From: Hyaloperonospora brassicae
Taxonomy: Eukaryota > Oomycota > Peronosporomycetes > Peronosporales > Peronosporaceae
DNA: 64,000 nt
Assembly (NCBI GenBank): GCA_947650285.1
Contig: CANTFL010000144.1
Coordinates: 639,786-703,785, forward strand
Reading direction: 5' to 3'
Shown: piece after piece, positions 51,466 through 62,890 of the stretch
Numbering within the stretch: the stretch's first letter is position 1
How the letters are laid out: each line of letters begins with the position of its first letter
Program-made: the position numbers and the translations under genes
Notes under the pieces: model-generated
Database searches by the model: none
What the model was told of the DNA's origin: nothing
Seen by the model: only the letters and a program-made list of their open reading frames with translations

Positions 51466-52233
51466 TTAGTTGTCCTTGCTATGCTCTACCGCGTCTGCCT
51501 TCTCACCACTCTCCGTCGTCGGTGCCACTTCCGATGACTTTTCGTTGACATTGGTGTCCTTTAGCGCAGCGGTCGTCGACGTCACCTGTTGATCGACGTC
51601 CGACTCAGACGCAAGCTGGCCTTTCACCGACTTCTTCTGCGCCGCACCGAACGGAGTCTGCTGCCACAGCGCCTCGAACTCTTCCGGACTGCCACTCGAG
51701 CAGATGGACTCGTGCTGTCCATCGTCTTCGTTGCCTTGTCGACGCCATGTTGTCCGCATCTTCTTGCCGTCGATCTCGCGCTCGTGCACAGCTTTCAGTC
51801 GGCCAGTGGAGTCTTCATAGCGGCGACGCGTGGTTGCGACTCGCCGACCCTTCTCGTCCACCACGGACGAGTTGCTGAACGAATAGGACGAGAACGTGTG
51901 ACTCGTCGAGTCTTCTCCACCCTTCAACGTCTTGTCGCTTGACGCCTGTTGATCCTGTTCCGGCGTGCTGTCCGACATCTGAAAGACCGTCGGCTTGTAC
52001 TTGTGCGTGACCACCGGCAGGTCGACAAAGAAGTCGTCGTCGTCCGTCGACTTCCCAGAGTACATGACGTGCTTTGGACTCGGAGCCACAAGCATCTCGC
52101 GACGCGCCATACCATACGGATAGCGAGCCCGCATCATACTGTCGCTCATCTGCTCGAGCTCCATCATGGACTGCTCCAGCGACGACATGGGGTACCAGAA
52201 GCGCGGTCGCACGAGATCCCACGAGCTGAACAT
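51466..52233 (-). CDS. Array gene copy 6, MLF-like protein
   Basis: Same 255 residues; leader variant as in copy 3. Its unit has the 94-bp duplication and is the same length as unit 7. Confidence 0.8.
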   Translation of the reverse strand: MFSSWDLVRPRFWYPMSSLEQSMMELEQMSDSMMRARYPYGMARREMLVAPSPKHVMYSGKSTDDDDFFVDLPVVTHKYKPTVFQMSDSTPEQDQQASSDKTLKGGEDSTSHTFSSYSFSNSSVVDEKGRRVATTRRRYEDSTGRLKAVHEREIDGKKMRTTWRRQGNEDDGQHESICSSGSPEEFEALWQQTPFGAAQKKSVKGQLASESDVDQQVTSTTAALKDTNVNEKSSEVAPTTESGEKADAVEHSKDN

Positions 52234-52316
52234 GGTGACGGTTGCGTTCGTTACTTGGTCGTGTGTCTGTGTGTTGTTGTTGTTGGTCTGTTGGGACGGA
52301 TCTTGTCGTTTGATGC

Positions 52317-52330
52317 AAATTGGGAAATGA
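52317..52330 (-). promoter_or_regulatory. Oomycete initiator of array copy 6
   Basis: Same full Inr match. Confidence 0.8.
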
Positions 52331-53781
52331 AATGGACGTGCAGAACGCTTCGCGCGAAGAAGCAGCCGACCGATCGTGACGTTGAAGTGCTCGATCGAGT
52401 GGCGTCGAAGGGAGCGCTGCAACACGTCTCCCATACAACGTGTCATATAGCTGAGATGACTCACTGTTTCGAGAACCCAAATAATACCGACCGACTGTTT
52501 CGAGAACTATCTCCCGTCTCTGTTCCGTTTTTCGGTGCGTACTTTTCACTTTACGGACCAAAAGCCGAGAAAAGAGCGATGACCTGTTTGCGACGGAATG
52601 CTCCAGATAGATAACAACGTCCTTCCAACGAGTGATAAAGAACACGAGAGAGAGCGAGAGAGGTACGCTCTTCTGTTTCGGAGCTTGCAGTCGAAGCGGA
52701 CGCAAAGTGTGCTGGACGGAGTATATCGGTACACGGAACATGAGCGTTGCATGAAGTCGCAGCTGATCAGCTGACCAAAGACATTCGTCCGCCGCAGTGG
52801 AACTGAGCGGTGATACTCATCTTTGTTACTCAGCTGTGCGAGTTGGCTGTGATACTCATATGCATACCGACTTCGTTCATTGCTTCGAGTCGAACTGCTT
52901 TGCAGTGTTGCAGCCAGCGCTTCCAACACGTCGTGCCGTGCCGGCATGTGGCGTTTACGCCGACACTGATGGTGATCTCATGCGGTGTAGTAGTGAAAAA
53001 GGTGGTCAGTAGCAGTTACTCCTTTTATTGGGGACGACGAGTGTCGACAGTAGAGATACTCGACAGTCAGCCAAGAAATGAAGTCGACCACCGAGACGGA
53101 TGAATGAGGACGCGAAGATCTCTCAACGTAGGATGACGAGCTTCTGTACTTTGCATCGGTATAGTCGAGCAGATGGCACCCCGGACGTGTCTGGTCACTT
53201 TTGCGTCCGACTGGTACACGTGCTTTCACTCTCATTGACACCGTGACATCCAACCACTCACTCACTCCCTTATCGACTTCCGCACATACTCACACTTCCA
53301 CCCATCCCTGATTCGGCTTCAAGGCATCATGGCAGCGTGACATTGAATTCAAGTGCATGTGATCGCGGGCGTGCTATCGCTGGTCAATGGACGGACACGT
53401 TGTCAACGCTGGCACGTTTTACCAACAACGTGTACAAACGGTACGATCATGGCTTTGCACAGTGTCTTGGCTATGCTTTTATCGTGCAACTGATGCGTCC
53501 CCTGTCAGGCACTGACGTCTCACCCTCGAAGAAGCTGCTGTGCCGTCATTTTCGATACGCACGAATCACGATATCGTCAAACGTGCAATCCACGCCGCGC
53601 CAACGAAAGCGCCCTTTTCACGCATGAAATATGGACTGATATACGCTATCAGGATGGCGTGCACAGTGAGCACGGGAGCAGAGGTATACCTACTATGTGA
53701 ACGACAGCGTACCCGTCGATGTCCATTCGACTATTCTTCTCCCGTACATGCGACAATCGTTCTCACGAATACGTCGATCAT

Positions 53782-53969
53782 GTTGACTGCTTCTTCGATC
53801 GTTCAACTCGCCGGCACTGTTTGCGTATCCAGCCATCGTCTGCAGCTCGATCAACTTCATGTGGCTCTCTACCCTGTTGACTGCTTCTTCGATCGTTCAA
53901 CTCGCCGACACTGTTTGCGTATCCAGCCATCGTCTGCAGCTCGATCAACTTCATGTGGCTCTCTAGAGT
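53782..53969. repeat. 94-bp tandem duplication in unit 6
   Basis: Same duplication with the same internal G/A difference as in unit 2, so it arose once and spread. Confidence 0.93.
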
Positions 53970-54654
53970 CCGTGATAGGCCGTCTCTTCCTATTTCGACC
54001 CAGCGCAATGCGATGAAGCCAGCACGTCGACGTCTATTGCAGTCAGCTTTCACGTGTTGAGTAATCTCGATGCGACATTGGACCTCTTGTGCTCGATGAA
54101 CGGTCATCTGCTGCCTTACGAATTAGAGTGGAGGATTCCGAGTCGTTACCAGAGATCACGCGATCAACACAGAAGGTAGCTCACGATATCTCGGCACTGC
54201 AGCAAACTCCTGCCACGCGCAAAAGCACACCCAACAAATCTTCGCACCTTCGCACAAACTGAGAAGTCTTGCAAAATGCGCTAAGGGTAGTGCGCTTTTG
54301 TGAGAAAGTCTTTTCGCTTTCGCTCATTTCGAGAATCGATTACGCACTGTGCACACCGAGAGGAAGCATCAACTACAAGATACGCAAGCAGGGATGGTAC
54401 CCGACGGTGGGACATCCCGTCACGATGCACTCGCGTCCTCTGCTCGAGTGTCCTTGTCGGATCCAGTATCAGCTCAACTCGAGATCGAGGTGTATCCATG
54501 GATCAACTGTTTGTTCGCTTACCGTCGACTGATACTTCCGCTTGCACGATAGAGCAGACTTCGGTTGTGTGCAATCGAGCCAAAATTCGAGACAACAATG
54601 CATTCCTTCGTACAAGAACAAACTTCAATGTATGTACCAGATCCATTGAGCTGC

Positions 54655-55422
54655 TTAGTTGTCCTTGCTATGCTCTACCGCGTCTGCCTTCTCACCACTC
54701 TCCGTCGTCGGTGCCACTTCCGATGACTTTTCGTTGACATTGGTGTCCTTTAGCGCAGCGGTCGTCGACGTCACCTGTTGATCGACGTCCGACTCAGACG
54801 CAAGCTGGCCTTTCACCGACTTCTTCTGCGCCGCACCGAACGGAGTCTGCTGCCACAGCGCCTCGAACTCTTCCGGACTGCCACTCGAGCAGATGGACTC
54901 GTGCTGTCCATCGTCTTCGTTGCCTTGTCGACGCCATGTTGTCCGCATCTTCTTGCCGTCGATCTCGCGCTCGTGCACAGCTTTCAGTCGGCCAGTGGAG
55001 TCTTCATAGCGGCGACGCGTGGTTGCGACTCGCCGACCCTTCTCGTCCACCACGGACGAGTTGCTGAACGAATAGGACGAGAACGTGTGACTCGTCGAGT
55101 CTTCTCCACCCTTCAACGTCTTGTCGCTTGACGCCTGTTGATCCTGTTCCGGCGTGCTGTCCGACATCTGAAAGACCGTCGGCTTGTACTTGTGCGTGAC
55201 CACCGGCAGGTCGACAAAGAAGTCGTCGTCGTCCGTCGACTTCCCAGAGTACATGACGTGCTTTGGACTCGGAGCCACAAGCATCTCGCGACGCGCCATA
55301 CCATACGGATAGCGAGCCCGCATCATACTGTCGCTCATCTGCTCGAGCTCCATCATGGACTGCTCCAGCGACGACATGGGGTACCAGAAGCGCGGTCGCA
55401 CGAGATCCCACGAGCTGAACAT
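54655..55422 (-). CDS. Array gene copy 7, MLF-like protein
   Basis: Same 255 residues; leader variant as in copy 3. Its unit (3189 bp, with the 94-bp duplication) matches unit 6, suggesting the two arose from one recent duplication. Confidence 0.8.
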   Translation of the reverse strand: MFSSWDLVRPRFWYPMSSLEQSMMELEQMSDSMMRARYPYGMARREMLVAPSPKHVMYSGKSTDDDDFFVDLPVVTHKYKPTVFQMSDSTPEQDQQASSDKTLKGGEDSTSHTFSSYSFSNSSVVDEKGRRVATTRRRYEDSTGRLKAVHEREIDGKKMRTTWRRQGNEDDGQHESICSSGSPEEFEALWQQTPFGAAQKKSVKGQLASESDVDQQVTSTTAALKDTNVNEKSSEVAPTTESGEKADAVEHSKDN

Positions 55423-55505
55423 GGTGACGGTTGCGTTCGTTACTTGGTCGTGTGTCTGTGTGTTGTTGTTGTTGGTCTGTTGGGACGGATCTTGTCGTTT
55501 GATGC

Positions 55506-55519
55506 AAATTGGGAAATGA
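55506..55519 (-). promoter_or_regulatory. Oomycete initiator of array copy 7
   Basis: Same full Inr match. Confidence 0.8.
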
Positions 55520-56970
55520 AATGGACGTGCAGAACGCTTCGCGCGAAGAAGCAGCCGACCGATCGTGACGTTGAAGTGCTCGATCGAGTGGCGTCGAAGG
55601 GAGCGCTGCAACACGTCTCCCATACAACGTGTCATATAGCTGAGATGACTCACTGTTTCGAGAACCCAAATAATACCGACCGACTGTTTCGAGAACTATC
55701 TCCCGTCTCTGTTCCGTTTTTCGGTGCTTACTTTTCACTTTACGGACCAAAAGCCGAGAAAAGAGCGATGACCTGTTTGCGACGGAATGCTCCAGATAGA
55801 TAACAACGTCCTTCCAACGAGTGATAAAGAACACGAGAGAGAGCGAGAGAGGTACGCTCTTCTGTTTCGGAGCTTGCAGTCGAAGCGGACGCAAAGTGTG
55901 CTGGACGGAGTATATCGGTACACGGAACATGAGCGTTGCATGAAGTCGCAGCTGATCAGCTGACCAAAGACATTCGTCCGCCGCAGTGGAACTGAGCGGT
56001 GATACTCATCTTTGTTACTCAGCTGTGCGAGTTGGCTGTGATACTCATATGCATACCGACTTCGTTCATTGCTTCGAGTCGAACTGCTTTGCAGTGTTGC
56101 AGCCAGCGCTTCCAACACGTCGTGCCGTGCCGGCATGTGGCGTTTACGCCGACACTGATGGTGATCTCATGCGGTGTAGTAGTGAAAAAGGTGGTCAGTA
56201 GCAGTTACTCCTTTTATTGGGGACGACGAGTGTCGACAGTAGAGATACTCGACAGTCAGCCAAGAAATGAAGTCGACCACCGAGACGGATGAATGAGGAC
56301 GCGAAGATCTCTCAACGTAGGATGACGAGCTTCTGTACTTTGCATCGGTATAGTCGAGCAGATGGCACCCCGGACGTGTCTGGTCACTTTTGCGTCCGAC
56401 TGGTACACGTGCTTTCACTCTCATTGACACCGTGACATCCAACCACTCACTCACTCCCTTATCGACTTCCGCACATACTCACACTTCCACCCATCCCTGA
56501 TTCGGCTTCAAGGCATCATGGCAGCGTGACATTGAATTCAAGTGCATGTGATCGCGGGCGTGCTATCGCTGGTCAATGGACGGACACGTTGTCAACGCTG
56601 GCACGTTTTACCAACAACGTGTACAAACGGTACGATCATGGCTTTGCACAGTGTCTTGGCTATGCTTTTATCGTGCAACTGATGCGTCCCCTGTCAGGCA
56701 CTGACGTCTCACCCTCGAAGAAGCTGCTGTGCCGTCATTTTCGATACGCACGAATCACGATATCGTCAAACGTGCAATCCACGCCGCGCCAACGAAAGCG
56801 CCCTTTTCACGCATGAAATATGGACTGATATACGCTATCAGGATGGCGTGCACAGTGAGCACGGGAGCAGAGGTATACCTACTATGTGAACGACAGCGTA
56901 CCCGTCGATGTCCATTCGACTATTCTTCTCCCGTACATGCGACAATCGTTCTCACGAATACGTCGATCAT

Positions 56971-57158
56971 GTTGACTGCTTCTTCGATCGTTCAACTCGC
57001 CGGCACTGTTTGCGTATCCAGCCATCGTCTGCAGCTCGATCAACTTCATGTGGCTCTCTACCCTGTTGACTGCTTCTTCGATCGTTCAACTCGCCGACAC
57101 TGTTTGCGTATCCAGCCATCGTCTGCAGCTCGATCAACTTCATGTGGCTCTCTAGAGT
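56971..57158. repeat. 94-bp tandem duplication in unit 7
   Basis: Same duplication with the same internal difference as in units 2 and 6. Confidence 0.92.
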
Positions 57159-57843
57159 CCGTGATAGGCCGTCTCTTCCTATTTCGACCCAGCGCAATGC
57201 GATGAAGCCAGCACGTCGACGTCTATTGCAGTCAGCTTTCACGTGTTGAGTAATCTCGATGCGACATTGGACCTCTTGTGCTCGATGAACGGTCATCTGC
57301 TGCCTTACGAATTAGAGTGGAGGATTCCGAGTCGTTACCAGAGATCACGCGATCAACACAGAAGGTAGCTCACGATATCTCGGCACTGCAGCAAACTCCT
57401 GCCACGCGCAAAAGCACACCCAACAAATCTTCGCACCTTCGCACAAACTGAGAAGTCTTGCAAAATGCGCTAAGGGTAGTGCGCTTTTGTGTGAAAGTCT
57501 TTTCGCTTTCGCTCATTTCGAGAATCGATTACGCACTGTGCACACCGAGAGGAAGCAGCAACTACAAGATACGCAAGCAGGGATGGTACCCGACGGTGGG
57601 ACATCCCGTCACGATGCACTCGCGTCCTCTGCTCGAGTGTCCTTGTCGGATCCAGTATCAGCTCAACTCGAGATCGAGGTGTATCCATGGATCAACTGTT
57701 TGTTCGCTTACCGTCGACTGATACTTCCGCTTGCACGATAGAGCAGACTTCGGTTGTGTGCAATCGAGCCAAAATTCGAGACAACAATGCATTCCTTCGT
57801 ACAAGAACAAACTTCAATGTATGTACCAGATCCATTGAGCTGC

Positions 57844-58611
57844 TTAGTTGTCCTTGCTATGCTCTACCGCGTCTGCCTTCTCACCACTCTCCGTCGTCGG
57901 TGCCACTTCCGATGACTTTTCGTTGACATTGGTGTCCTTTAGCGCAGCGGTCGTCGACGTCACCTGTTGATCGACGTCCGACTCAGACGCAAGCTGGCCT
58001 TTCACCGACTTCTTCTGCGCCGCACCGAACGGAGTCTGCTGCCACAGCGCCTCGAACTCTTCCGGACTGCCACTCGAGCAGATGGACTCGTGCTGTCCAT
58101 CGTCTTCGTTGCCTTGTCGACGCCATGTTGTCCGCATCTTCTTGCCGTCGATCTCGCGCTCGTGCACAGCTTTCAGTCGGCCAGTGGAGTCTTCATAGCG
58201 GCGACGCGTGGTTGCGACTCGCCGACCCTTCTCGTCCACCACGGACGAGTTGCTGAACGAATAGGACGAGAACGTGTGACTCGTCGAGTCTTCTCCACCC
58301 TTCAACGTCTTGTCGCTTGACGCCTGTTGATCCTGTTCCGGCGTGCTGTCCGACATCTGAAAGACCGTCGGCTTGTACTTGTGCGTGACCACCGGCAGGT
58401 CGACAAAGAAGTCGTCGTCGTCCGTCGACTTCCCAGAGTACATGACGTGCTTTGGACTCGGAGCCACAAGCATCTCGCGACGCGCCATACCATACGGATA
58501 GCGAGCCCGCATCATACTGTCGCTCATCTGCTCGAGCTCCATCATGGACTGCTCCAGCGACGACATGGGGTACCAGAAGCGCGGTCGCACGAGATCCCAC
58601 GAGCTGAACAT
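57844..58611 (-). CDS. Array gene copy 8, MLF-like protein
   Basis: Same 255 residues. The leader has the copy-3 variant plus a change near the ATG (plus-strand GGTGATGG for GGTGACGG) shared with copy 9. From about 59.0 kb its spacer switches to the distinct type seen in unit 9. Confidence 0.8.
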   Translation of the reverse strand: MFSSWDLVRPRFWYPMSSLEQSMMELEQMSDSMMRARYPYGMARREMLVAPSPKHVMYSGKSTDDDDFFVDLPVVTHKYKPTVFQMSDSTPEQDQQASSDKTLKGGEDSTSHTFSSYSFSNSSVVDEKGRRVATTRRRYEDSTGRLKAVHEREIDGKKMRTTWRRQGNEDDGQHESICSSGSPEEFEALWQQTPFGAAQKKSVKGQLASESDVDQQVTSTTAALKDTNVNEKSSEVAPTTESGEKADAVEHSKDN

Positions 58612-58694
58612 GGTGATGGTTGCGTTCGTTACTTGGTCGTGTGTCTGTGTGTTGTTGTTGTTGGTCTGTTGGGACGGATCTTGTCGTTTGATGC

Positions 58695-58708
58695 AAATTG
58701 GGAAATGA
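58695..58708 (-). promoter_or_regulatory. Oomycete initiator of array copy 8
   Basis: Same full Inr match; a base just outside it differs (plus-strand ATGAAACGG for ATGAAATGG). Confidence 0.8.
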
Positions 58709-59164
58709 AACGGACGTGCAGAACGCTTCGCGCGAAGAAGCAGCCGACCGATCGTGACGTTGAAGTGCTCGATCGAGTGGCGTCGAAGGGAGCGCTGCAA
58801 CACGTCTCCCATACAACGTGTCATATAGCTGAGATGACTCACTGTTTCGAGAACCCAAATAATACCGACCGACTGTTTCGAGAACTATCTCCCGTCTCTG
58901 TTCCGTTTTTCGGTGCGTACTTTTCACTTTACGGACCAAAAGCCGAGAAAAGAGCGATGACCTGTTTGCGACGGAATGCTCCAGATAGATTACAACGTCC
59001 TTCCAACGAGTGATAAAGAACACGAGAGAGAGCGAGAGAGGTACGCTCTTCTGTTTCGGAGCTTGCAGTCGAAGCGGACGCAAAGTGTGCTGGACGGAGT
59101 ATATCGGTACACGGAACATGAGCGTTGCATGACGTCGCAGCTGTTCAGCTGACCAACGACATTC

Positions 59165-59209
59165 GTGCGCCGCAGTGAAACTGAGCTGTTCAGCTGACCA
59201 ACGACATTC
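59165..59209. repeat. 45-bp module in unit 8, distinct type
   Basis: A diverged type (GTGCGCCGCAGTGAAACTG) shared with unit 9. Confidence 0.85.
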
Positions 59210-59680
59210 GTCCGCCGCAGTGGAACTGAGCGGTGATACTCATCTTTGTTACTCAGCTGTGCGAGTTGGCTGTGATACTCATATGCATACCGACTTCGTT
59301 CATTGCTTCGAGTCGAACTCGTTTGCAATGTTGCAGCCAGCGCTTCCAACACATCGTGCCGTGCCGGCATGTGGCGTTTACGCCGACACTGATGGTGATC
59401 TCGTGCGGTGTAGTATTGAAAAAGGTGGTCAGTAGCAGTTACTCCTTTTATTGTGGACGACGAGTGTCGACAGTAGAGATACTCGACAGTCAGCCAAGAA
59501 ATGAAGTCGACCACCGAGACGGATGAATGAGGACGCGAAGATCTCTCAACGTAGGATGACGAGCTCATGTACTTTGCATCGGTATAGTCGAGCAGATGGC
59601 ACCCCAGACGTGTCTGGTCACTTTTGCGTTTGACTGGTACACGTGCTTTCACTGTCATTGACACCGTGACATTCAACCAC

Positions 59681-59726
59681 TCACTCGCTTACTCGCTCAC
59701 ACACTCGCTCACACACTCGCTCACTC
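59681..59726. repeat. 12-bp minisatellite in unit 8
   Basis: Repeats of about CTCGCTCACACA, two full steps. Units 1-7 have only a short CACT run at this place. Confidence 0.88.
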
Positions 59727-60999
59727 CCTTATCGACTTCCGCACATACTCACACTTCCACCCATCCCTGATTCGGCTTCAAGGCATCATGGTAGCGTGAC
59801 ATTGAATTCAAGTGCATGTGATCGCGGGCGTGCTATCGCTGGTCAATGGACGGACACGTTGTCAACAACGTGTACAAACGGTACGATTATGGCTTCGCAC
59901 AGTGTCTTGGCTATGCTTTTATCGTGCAACTGATGCATCCCCTGTCAGGCACTGACGTCTCACCCTCGAAGAAGCTGCTGTGCCGTCATTTTCGATACGC
60001 ACGAATCACGATATCGTCAAACGTGCAATCCACGCCGCGCCAACGAAAGCGCCCTTTTCACGCATGAAATATGGACTGATATACGCTATCAGGATGGCGT
60101 GCACAGTGAGTACGGGAGTACAGGTATACCTACTATGTGAACGACAGCGCACCCGTCGATGTCCATTCGGCTATTCTTCTCCCGTACATGCGGCAATCGT
60201 TCTCACGAATACGTCGATGATGTTGACTGCTTCTTCGATCGTTCAACTCGCCGACACTGTTTGCGTATCCAGCCATCCTCTGCAGCTCGAGCAACTTCAT
60301 GTGGCTCTCTAGAGTCCGTGATAGGCCGTCTCTTCCTATTTCGACCCAGCGCAATACGATGAAACCAGCACGTCGACGTCTATTGCAGTCAGCTTTCACG
60401 TGTTGAGTAATCTCGATGCGACATTGGACCTCTTGTGCTCGATGAACGGTCATCTGCTGCCTTAAGATACACCGTGGACGATTCCGAGTCGTTACCAGAG
60501 AACACGCGATCAACACAGAAGGCAGCTCACGATATCTCGGCACTGCAGCAACTCCTGCCACGCGTAAAAGCACACCCAACAAATCTTCGCACCTTCGCAC
60601 AAACTGAGAAGTCTTGCAAAATGCGCTAAGGGTAGCGCGCTTTTGTGAGAAAGCCTTTTCGCTTTCGCTCATTTCGAGAATCGATTACGCACTGTGCACA
60701 CCGAGAGGAAGCAGCAACTACAAGATACGCAAGCAGGGATGGTACCCGATGGTGGGACATCCCGTCACGGAGCACTCGCGTCCTCTACCCGAGTGTCCTT
60801 GTGGGATCCAGTATCAGCTCAACTCGAGATCGAGGTGTATCCATGGATCAACTGTTTGTTCGCTTACCGTCGACTGATACTTCCGCTTGCACGATAGAGC
60901 AGACTTCGGTTGTGTGCAATCGAGCCAAAATTCGAGACAACAATGCATTCCTTCGTACAAGAACAAACTTCCATGTATGTACCAGATCCATTGAGCTGC

Positions 61000-61767
61000 T
61001 TAGTTGTCCTTGCTATGCTCTACCGCGTCTGCCTTCTCACCACTCTCCGTCGTCGGTGCCACTTCCGATGACTTTTCGTTGACATTGGTGTCCTTTAGCG
61101 CAGCGGTCGTCGACGTCACCTGTTGATCGACGTCCGACTCAGACGCAAGCTGGCCTTTCACCGACTTCTTCTGCGCCGCACCGAACGGAGTCTGCTGCCA
61201 CAGCGCCTCGAACTCTTCCGGACTGCCACTCGAGCAGATGGACTCGTGCTGTCCATCGTCTTCGTTGCCTTGTCGACGCCATGTTGTCCGCATCTTCTTG
61301 CCGTCGATCTCGCGCTCGTGCACAGCTTTCAGTCGGCCAGTGGAGTCTTCATAGCGGCGACGCGTGGTTGCGACTCGCCGACCCTTCTCGTCCACCACGG
61401 ACGAGTTGCTGAACGAATAGGACGAGAACGTGTGACTCGTCGAGTCTTCTCCACCCTTCAACGTCTTGTCGCTTGACGCCTGTTGATCCTGTTCCGGCGT
61501 GCTGTCCGACATCTGAAAGACCGTCGGCTTGTACTTGTGCGTGACCACCGGCAGGTCGACAAAGAAGTCGTCGTCGTCCGTCGACTTCCCAGAGTACATG
61601 ACGTGCTTTGGACTCGGAGCCACAAGCATCTCGCGACGCGCCATACCATACGGATAGCGAGCCCGCATCATACTGTCGCTCATCTGCTCGAGCTCCATCA
61701 TGGACTGCTCCAGCGACGACATGGGGTACCAGAAGCGCGGTCGCACGAGATCCCACGAGCTGAACAT
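61000..61767 (-). CDS. Array gene copy 9, MLF-like protein
   Basis: Same 255 residues although the surrounding unit is the most diverged. A 6-base loss upstream near 62010 removes the stop that limits the open frame in other units, so it reads open to 62271; this is not taken as protein because the other copies lack it. A tenth copy should follow just outside the window. Confidence 0.8.
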   Translation of the reverse strand: MFSSWDLVRPRFWYPMSSLEQSMMELEQMSDSMMRARYPYGMARREMLVAPSPKHVMYSGKSTDDDDFFVDLPVVTHKYKPTVFQMSDSTPEQDQQASSDKTLKGGEDSTSHTFSSYSFSNSSVVDEKGRRVATTRRRYEDSTGRLKAVHEREIDGKKMRTTWRRQGNEDDGQHESICSSGSPEEFEALWQQTPFGAAQKKSVKGQLASESDVDQQVTSTTAALKDTNVNEKSSEVAPTTESGEKADAVEHSKDN

Positions 61768-61850
61768 GGTGATGGTTGCGTTCGTTACTTGGTCGTGTGT
61801 GTGTGTGTTGTTGTTGTTGGTCTGTTGGGACGGATCTTGTCGTTTGATGC

Positions 61851-61864
61851 AAATTGGGAAATGA
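61851..61864 (-). promoter_or_regulatory. Oomycete initiator of array copy 9
   Basis: Same full Inr match; the adjoining bases read AAGG on the plus strand, where units 1-7 have ATGG. Confidence 0.8.
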
Positions 61865-62316
61865 AAAGGACGTGCAGAACGCTTCGCGCGAAGAAGCAGC
61901 CGACCGATCGTGACGTTGAAGTGCTCGATCGAGTGGCGTCGAAGGGAGCGCTGCAACACGTCTCCCATACAACGTGTCATATAGCTGAGATGACTCACAG
62001 TTTCGAGAACGAAATACCGACCGACTGTTTCGAGAACTATCTCCCGTCTCTGTTCCGTTTTTCGGCGCGTACTTTTCACTTTACGGACCAAAAGCCGAGA
62101 AAAGAGCGATGACCTGTTTGCGACGGAATGCTCCAGATAGATTACAACGTCCTTCCAACGAGTGATAAAGAACACGAGAGAGAGCGAGAGAGGTACGCTC
62201 TTCTGTTTCGGAGCTTGCAGTCGAAGCGGACGCAAAGTGTGCTGGACGGAGTATATCGGTACACGGAACATGAGCGTTGCATGACGTCGCAGCTGTTCAG
62301 CTGACCAACGACATTC

Positions 62317-62361
62317 GTGCGCCGCAGTGAAACTGAGCTGTTCAGCTGACCAACGACATTC
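62317..62361. repeat. 45-bp module in unit 9, distinct type
   Basis: Same type as in unit 8. Confidence 0.85.
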
Positions 62362-62830
62362 GTCCGCCGCAGTGGAACTGAGCGGTGATACTCATCTTTG
62401 TTACTCAGCTGTGCGAGTTGGCTGTGATACTCATATGCATACCGACTTCGTTCATTGCTTCGAGTCGAACTCGTTTGCAATGTTGCAGCCAGCGCTTCCA
62501 ACACATCGTGCCGTGCCGGCATGTGGCGTTTACGCCGACACTGATGGTGATCTCATGCGGTGTAGTATTGAAAAAGGTGGTCAGTAGCAGTTACTCCTTT
62601 TATTGTGGACGACGAGTGTCGACAGTAGAGATACTCGACAGTCAGCCAAGAAATGAAGTCGACCACCGAGACGGATGAATGAGGACGCGAAGATCTCTCA
62701 ACGTAGGATGACGAGCTCATGTACTTTGCATCGGTATAGTCGAGCAGATGGCACCCCAGACGTGTCTGGTCACTTTTGCGTTTGACTGGTACACGTGCTT
62801 TCACTGTCATTGACACCGTGATATTCAACC

Positions 62831-62890
62831 ACTCACTCGCTTACTCGCTCACACACTCGCTCACACACTCGCTCACACACTCGCTCACTC
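62831..62890. repeat. 12-bp minisatellite in unit 9
   Basis: Same motif as in unit 8 with three full steps. Confidence 0.88.
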